64,000 nt of DNA, taken from NCBI GenBank assembly GCA_032622095.1, contig CP136066.1, positions 190,888,816 through 190,952,815 on the forward strand. The letters are read 5' to 3'. Each line of letters opens with the position of its first letter. Positions within the stretch are counted from its first letter, which is position 1. Positions 57,996-64,000 of the stretch are shown piece by piece. The translations under genes were made by a program, and so were the position numbers. The notes below the pieces were generated by a model, which was not told where the DNA came from, did not search any database, and saw nothing but the letters and a program-made list of their open reading frames with translations. This DNA is from Siphonodentalium dalli. Taxonomy: Eukaryota; Mollusca; Scaphopoda; Gadilida; Siphonodentaliidae.

Positions 57996-58889
57996 TGTTG
58001 GGGTTTGTTGTGGTGGGATATAGGGTATGTGCATGTGGCTTTTCCATTGTGTATTTCGATTGATGGATGTATGTGGGTGTTGCTTGGTACATCAGACTGG
58101 GGTAATCGTTCGTAATTGCATGTTGGTTGGGTGGGGTTTTGGTGCATGGGGGCCGGAGTGGCTGGCATTCAGATATGAGTGGTGTAACGTATACACAATG
58201 CGATTGCCAGTACACCATTGGACGTAATGACACAAAGCAATTAACAGTTACACGTAGGAACCCTGAATGGTCCTTATGTTATCGATTTACCACATGGGAA
58301 TATACATACTACATATACAACATACTTACTGCTATTGGTAATAAGGCCAAAAAAACGTAGCCGGCTTGGCTGAGATTTTCTTGCCGGGCTCAATTTATTT
58401 TTTATTTTCCACAAGTGCATAGTAACCTGTCTGAGTTAATACCTATGGTTTTCCCAAAACCAACAGCAGAACTGACCACCCATCGCATACACAACTGACG
58501 CTTGTGTAGGACGGTGTATGCGATCGCTCATTCTAGATATAAACAAGACAACCCGGTCGCCCATGCTACGCAGTGAGAAAATTTATTCCGTTATCAGCCC
58601 TGGAAATTAGCGTCATCAAAAGCCGAAATCGCAATCACCAGTGACCAGACGAAATCGTCATCCAAGATTAAAATGCATTGGCATCCTTGAATATTCACAG
58701 AAACCCGAGTTGAACCCACTTTAAATAAACAATTGTCTGTTATGAATGACACACCAACTGGGTCACCAACCAAATCCCCTCAGTGGGTCCCATGAATCAA
58801 CTCCGTGTAACTGTTTACAGACTCTTTGATGTTACATACCAAGTAGCAGATACTACTGTGATAGAAACAACACGCACTGTACGCAATTT
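57996..58889. other. no supported gene
   Basis: GT-rich sequence at 57990-58180 gives Trp/Val/Gly-rich frames that I take as low-complexity. Nothing else recognised. Confidence 0.35.
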
Positions 58890-59040
58890 CAATTGAAATA
58901 CATTCATAATAGACATGTACACAATATTTCGAATATGTTATAGATTCCTATTTCAGATGACATTCGTAGTCCAATTGTTCAGTCTCAGATACACATAAAA
59001 CATATTAAACACACATTTATGATCATCTGATGTGCATATA
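58890..59040. repeat. partial fourth copy of the duplicated 3' flank
   Basis: CAATTTCAATTGAAATACAT through CAGTCTCAGATACACATAAA matches 60428-60540 and, inverted, 57240-57350. These are sequences just downstream of the terminal exon; the exon itself is absent here. Confidence 0.75.
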
Positions 59041-59881
59041 TGTACTGTAAGGATTATGTGATAACTTGCTGTTAATTACACTGGAAGTTGACAGGTAATC
59101 AATTCTGCTATTTAAAACGTTCCGGGATTGAAACTAACTAAGTCGGAAATATGTGACTTTAAACCGCGATACAATTTAGTAATTTGGTAATACATATTAA
59201 CAAGTTCTCGCTGAAAAATAATGATCATCTATGAAGAGAAATAAGAGTGGTTGAAAATACAATAGGTTTTATTGAAATGGAAAGTATTTATTCCATAAAA
59301 CGATCTCTCTGTCAACACCTGGAAAATTGCATCGGCAGTGATGAATAGAATGGCATAAAATGTGTTACCTTAGGCCCAAATCTACACCAGAGATATTCAG
59401 GGGAAGATTGGAACATAACAGGTTCACTCCTGCATATCCAAGAACAGTCAGTAACATTGTTCTGACCACATGTAATTTATAAATAAAGGTATCAGATGAT
59501 ACTGTTGCATTGTGGACTGGTAGCTGCATGGACCATGTAAGAGGAAAAACTGTGAACCAATGGCCATAGCCTAATACCTTGAATCTTCACACTGGAGCAC
59601 ATACCAGTAGCCATAATGTACATTCAATTGGAAGTTGTCTCAAAAACTTTATTTTCAGAGAATATATTGAATATCTTGCTGGACCTAATTGTCTAGCAAG
59701 CTGCATAATATATTACCAGTTAACATGTATAAAAGCATGCCATTTTATAATACATGCTAAAAGGGTGTACTACACTATTTTATCACTTTCAAATGGCCGG
59801 TAAAAAAACCCTGCCTGCCTACCTGGAAAATATCCCCCATGTTATCGGAAACAGATATGTTTTTTTTTTTGCCTAAACACT

Positions 59882-60022
59882 TCACTGAGGAACATGAGTC
59901 TGATTGTGTTTATACATACTGTTGTAGCTTGGTAAGCTGACAACATGGGCTACATAGACACAATAAATAGGTGACAGGCCCATCGACACGCAGATGAGAA
60001 GGCACACAAGTGTGCCACACAT
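59882..60022 (-). CDS. signal-peptide first exon, copy C (diverged)
   Basis: ATG at 60022-60020: MCGTLVCLLICVSMGLSPIY then CVYVAHVVSLPSYNSMYKHN. Compared with copies A and B it carries a 9-base insertion (AHV) that keeps the frame, and the donor-like AT|GTATAAAC is retained. The unspliced frame reaches TGA at 59884-59882, soon after that donor. It starts 562 bases after the stop of the terminal exon of copy C, on the same strand, repeating the layout of copy B. A frame-preserving indel supports coding. Confidence 0.55.
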   Translation of the reverse strand: MCGTLVCLLICVSMGLSPIYCVYVAHVVSLPSYNSMYKHNQTHVPQ

Positions 60023-60583
60023 AATACATTGTGATCATATGTGTAGGGATGTTTAGGCTTACATAGAATGATTACATTAGCATCTGATGATTCTTTAAAA
60101 AAATCCAGAATTGTATAATGTGTAGCTATACGATATATGTATATTCGACAAGATGATTCGGTTGCATTGTCGCGTAAACAATGGGAACGAGTCATAAAGT
60201 CTGTAAAATAAACATGATTGTAACAAATCGTTAATAAGTCGTAACGTTCCGTCCTGCATGTGTGGTCTATATACAAAATCCAAGCATGTTAATACTAAAC
60301 GAATATCCAGTTAGCTGCATTCATACGAACGACAGCATTCACGTGCGTGTGATCAAGGCATCGCGTTAGATCACATGTTCACCTTTTTGAGATCGCAAAT
60401 CTGAATGCTGAGATGGATTTTCAATTAATTTCAATTAAAATACATTCATAATAGACATGTACACAATATTTCGAATATGTTATAGATTCGTATTCAGATG
60501 ACATTCGTAGTCCAATTGATCAGTCTCAGATACACATAAACACACTTGAAAACTCATCAGAACTCCATAATTACTACACATAT

Positions 60584-60736
60584 TTACTGCACTGAAGATC
60601 TGCATTTGGTAACATCTTCGTCTGCGACGTTGACATCTATCTGGGCCGACAGTGGTCCCTCCACAACGTACGGATATTGAGAACACCACTGATTTTTTAT
60701 ATTCTGTTCAATCCTATGCTTCATTGACAGATTGAA
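60584..60736 (-). CDS. terminal coding exon, copy C, unrecognised family
   Basis: FNLSMKHRIEQNIKNQWCSQ then YPYVVEGPLSAQIDVNVADE and DVTKCRSSVQ, TAA at 60586-60584. Phase 0 at its start (AG at 60738-60737), which agrees with the phase 0 donor of the exon at 61691-61837 upstream on the same strand. The first half differs from copy B by several replacements, the second half only by synonymous changes. Two cysteines. The domain is not recognised. Confidence 0.62.
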   Translation of the reverse strand, partial: FNLSMKHRIEQNIKNQWCSQYPYVVEGPLSAQIDVNVADEDVTKCRSSVQ

Positions 60737-61690
60737 CTATATACCGGCAATTGTTTTGCCCATATCATGCATATACCTGAAAAATGACTGTACCCATGTT
60801 CTCGGGTTTGGCGATACCACGTACACGGGGTGTTAAAGGTGGATAGGTACGGTTTTTGTGGTAGGTACAATTCAAAAGTCATACAAAGTTTGTCATAATA
60901 TGAAACCATTATCAAAACAGCATGAAAAAATAGAACAAATTTGTTTATATTAATGTGAAATTGCTGTTTGTAAATATACATCTGTAACAAAAGTAATGTT
61001 TACCTGTTCAGGAAATAACAATAACTCTAATATACAGATAACACTGACTATGATAAGTTGTCAGCTGCATAGTTCACCATTATATGATATTTAACTGCAA
61101 TGTTGGTACCCTTACATTAATTTCTAGGGAGTAAAACAAAAGAAAACAATTGTTATATACATGAAGCACTTCGCATAATTATTCTGGTAGATATTGTAAT
61201 AAGTAAAATTTGGACACCTCAATATCAGATTTGAAGTGATATACTGATACGATATAACTAATACAAGTTGAAAATTTCACCATTTCAAAACACGACACTG
61301 TTCCGCTGTTTGAATGATCTTATTTTACACCAGACATTTTCAATTGACATGTTTTCACAAGGACAAATTCGACTTAATATTAAATATCCTTGATTTGTTT
61401 CCATTTCATGGCCAGAAACCTACATCAGTAATGTAATATGTAAATCACTTCAGACATTCCAGTAGCTGCTATTTGAAATTCTAGTAATAGTTGGTCACGA
61501 TATTTATTGCACATGTTAACAAGTGAAATTTAAGAACATATTTCAGTCAATTGAGTAGACGACATGCATACGAAAAGAGCAAAACAATTAATTTTCATTA
61601 GTGGAAAATGTTGAGATAACAAGTTCAAGAAATGACACATTTAGTAAAGAAAGGGTTAAACTTCGCATCAGTTTACATGACTTCACTCAC

Positions 61691-61837
61691 CTGAGAATCC
61701 AAAGTAAATTGAGGAGTATTCAGGTCCCACATAGGCAGTGTTAGCTTCCCTGGACTTGAGCATTTTATGAGATCATCTGGGTCCTGTGTTTCGTCGCTGT
61801 CATAAATTGTCTGTATTGTCCCAGCATCATCAGTCAC
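61691..61837 (-). CDS. internal exon, 49 codons, phase 0-0, unrecognised family
   Basis: On the minus strand, acceptor CTCCCCACATTACAG| and an ideal donor CTCAG|GTGAGTGA enclose exactly 147 bases. It encodes VTDDAGTIQTIYDSDETQDP then DDLIKCSSPGKLTLPMWDLN and TPQFTLDSQ: acidic first half, one Cys, beta-strand-like second half. It lies 954 bases upstream of terminal exon C and would join it in frame. Neither exon matches a domain I know. Both splice sites are among the best in the window, so the exon call is firm although the function is not. Confidence 0.75.
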
Positions 61838-62820
61838 CTGTAATGTGGGGAGTAATTCTGGATATGTAAACAAAACTTAATAAAATGTCATAAGGTGGAA
61901 GGTTTGAAGGATTCATGGGTTTCAGATCCCTATACTACAAACTGTAGTATGGTATGATACACATCTTATACTTTCATCATTGATATATAGTTATTCTAAT
62001 TATCATGATTATAACCTGTTTTGCCTTCATACTTGGCAACATGGGGGTGTACTAGGCTCCTGCGAATAATCTAATACGATCTAATTGAATACCGAATAGA
62101 ATACTACAAAGTATTTGTGATTCGAATCGAATATCAAATTGAGTATATCAGTTCGGTGACAGGTAGTGATTAGCAAAAAGCCATATACTGAGTCTGGAAA
62201 ATAACATGTCGTATACAATCATGCATTCTTCATATAGAAATTAAAAGTTTATAAATTTTATAGTTTTTTGTTGAATCAAACAATAAACCGAGGACAGTCA
62301 GTACACACATCTAAATTATATCGTATTTATCTGGCTCATTACGGAGTTACATTTGTACTATTAACACAGAGAGAATGAACTTCGAAATGACGTCGCGCTA
62401 TTCAGGCTGTCCATATTTAGAAACAGGTATTCCCCACATGGAATCGCAAAAGAACAGCATGTGCATATTTAGTTATCAAAGTTCCATGTTTACGTTCTGT
62501 GATGGAATGTTGACCTCTTTAAAGCTTAGCATTTCGCAATTTAACATGATCATAAGCATTACAGTCTGAGCATCAAGCTTAAAAATGAACATGAAGACCA
62601 CCAAGCAGAAAGAGACAAAGACAAATTACTCTAATATTGAGGGGGCATTTACATCTCTACTGCAATGTCATGGAGTGTGCTCTTGTTATTACAGAACAAT
62701 GCCCTTCATCCGATTGCATTCATATGTGGTGAATATTCCGACATAAAATAGGATCTCAAAGATAAACGGATATATTCAATAAATATTCACCACCGATTGT
62801 CGAATCGAATATGAATCAAA
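61838..62820. other. upstream intron or flank, nothing recognised
   Basis: Earlier exons of the minus-strand gene should lie here or beyond the window; I found none. Confidence 0.3.
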
Positions 62821-62946
62821 TAAAAGGTCGGCCGACCACAGTGTCCCCCGACAACGTGGCAAGTCGATGCCGCTTTATTAAAGAAATTTAAAAAAATGTT
62901 GAAATGTTAATAATTCCGTTAACAAATAATTATTCCGTCATCTATA
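62821..62946 (-). repeat. dispersed repeat, inverted copy of 13706-13845
   Basis: Reverse complement of the sequence at 13706-13845, with small indels. Confidence 0.8.
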
Positions 62947-64000
62947 TACATGTTGCACAATTGCAATATGTGGGTAACAATACTCAAGAATTTGCAGATA
63001 CAAACATACAGAAATTGTTTTTCAGCAAATAATTGTATTGGTTGTAATCTTTGTTTTATGGTGCCCACATTCATAGTGAGCAATGGGGGATGCCGCAGTG
63101 TCCTGGGCCCACACAAAATGTACCCTGCCTTGCTCACCGGAAACTGTATTATGCTAATGATGAACAGATAGTCTGCCGTAGGAGCAGTTTTAGCCAGTCA
63201 AAAGTAAAAAGGCAGAAGTAAAAGAAAAATATAGAGCACCCTGGAAGTCAGTCAAATATCTTTTAATTATCAATATTGTATTTAGGTTGAATTATTTGTT
63301 ACTATTGTTTATGTAACAATCATAGTATTCACTATGGTTATAATTGAATGCATTTATAATAAGTTAACTTAAAATTGGCGTAGGTAATTATAAAAAATTG
63401 TTAGTATGCATACCTTTAAATTATAACCAAAGTTGGTCAACAAGCCTATATAGGTCAAAAGTAAAGTCAATAATATGTTGTAGGCATAATATACCAGTAT
63501 ATCTTATAATGAGGTATCTGGTTTTAGTTTATATAGAAAGTATAGTCTGATAATAATGGGTCTATAGCCTGCTTTTTGATCGAATTGTTTTGAATTACAT
63601 TTATACATATATGTTTTATATTTTATTAAAATAAAACTTCCCTCATATCCTTCTTAATGAGATTCCGTTGATTATCAATTATGTGCAGTGAGTATCAAAC
63701 CCTATATAATTATGAATAAATCTAATTATTGTATTAATATTATAATAGTGTATAATGTAGTATTTGGTTTCTAGCAGCATAGTATTGGTATAAAGGTTAT
63801 GCCGTTATAGGGGTATGTCATAAAAGGGTATAAATGTTTTAATGGATTATATTTCTAACAATCTCTTATGTGTCTTATATATACATTTTATATTATAGTA
63901 TTATATAATTGTAAAGTTCCTTTACTTAAATATCCTTTAACATGATTAAGTCCATTTTATTTGTGCGTATAACTATGTCCGTTAAAATTAATATAGGATT
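62947..64000. other. AT-rich, no gene seen
   Basis: Very AT-rich towards the window edge; no domain-bearing frame, tandem array or RNA gene noticed. Confidence 0.4.

Overview
This is eukaryotic, intron-bearing and AT-rich DNA, almost certainly from an animal and most likely a marine invertebrate. The evidence is short exons flanked by good GT..AG sites, secreted proteins built from PAN, EGF-like and mucin-like exons, an ILEI/FAM3-type domain, and a wide mix of transposons (Penelope-like, Ngaro, Crypton, hAT, LINE, Helitron-like ends, many hairpin MITEs). I cannot name the species. There are no bacterial operons, rRNA genes, recognisable tRNAs or CRISPR arrays.

Layout. 0-9.6 kb: gene-poor, with hairpin MITEs, minisatellites and a 5'-truncated, frameshifted Penelope-like element (4.9-6.2 kb) followed by tandem repeats. 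9.7-13.8 kb: a two-exon, apparently intact Crypton-type tyrosine recombinase gene on the minus strand, surrounded by hairpin and direct repeats. 13.8-21.2 kb: repeats, including a nested MITE at 15.1 kb, two Helitron-like 3' ends, a 1-kb tandem duplication and a broken LINE end. 22.7-27.0 kb: plus-strand exons that together give a complete ILEI/FAM3-type domain and a stop. 29.1-30.2 kb: the last two exons of another plus-strand gene. 34.1-38.8 kb: the first three exons of a secreted PAN/EGF-like/threonine-rich protein, with a hAT element and a hairpin element in its introns. 41.1-46.0 kb: a nearly full-length but disabled Ngaro-type retrotransposon on the minus strand, with gag, RT, RNase H, tyrosine recombinase and an SGNH hydrolase.

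47.1-52.0 kb is a 4.9-kb element with 1,091-bp terminal inverted repeats and a perfect 6-bp target-site duplication; I cannot place it in a known superfamily. 56.5-61.9 kb holds a rearranged cluster of an unrecognised gene family: a signal-peptide-type first exon in three copies, a conserved last coding exon in two copies, and an upstream internal exon. In both complete units the last exon is followed after about 0.5 kb by the signal-peptide exon in the same orientation, which looks like the end of one gene and the start of the next in a tandem array.

How the parts relate. The host genes I can see encode secreted or cell-surface modular proteins. The rest is mobile DNA, most of it decayed, except the Crypton-type gene and the long-TIR element, which look young. 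Exon calls rest on splice sites, phase agreement and domain motifs read by eye; no alignment or database search was run.
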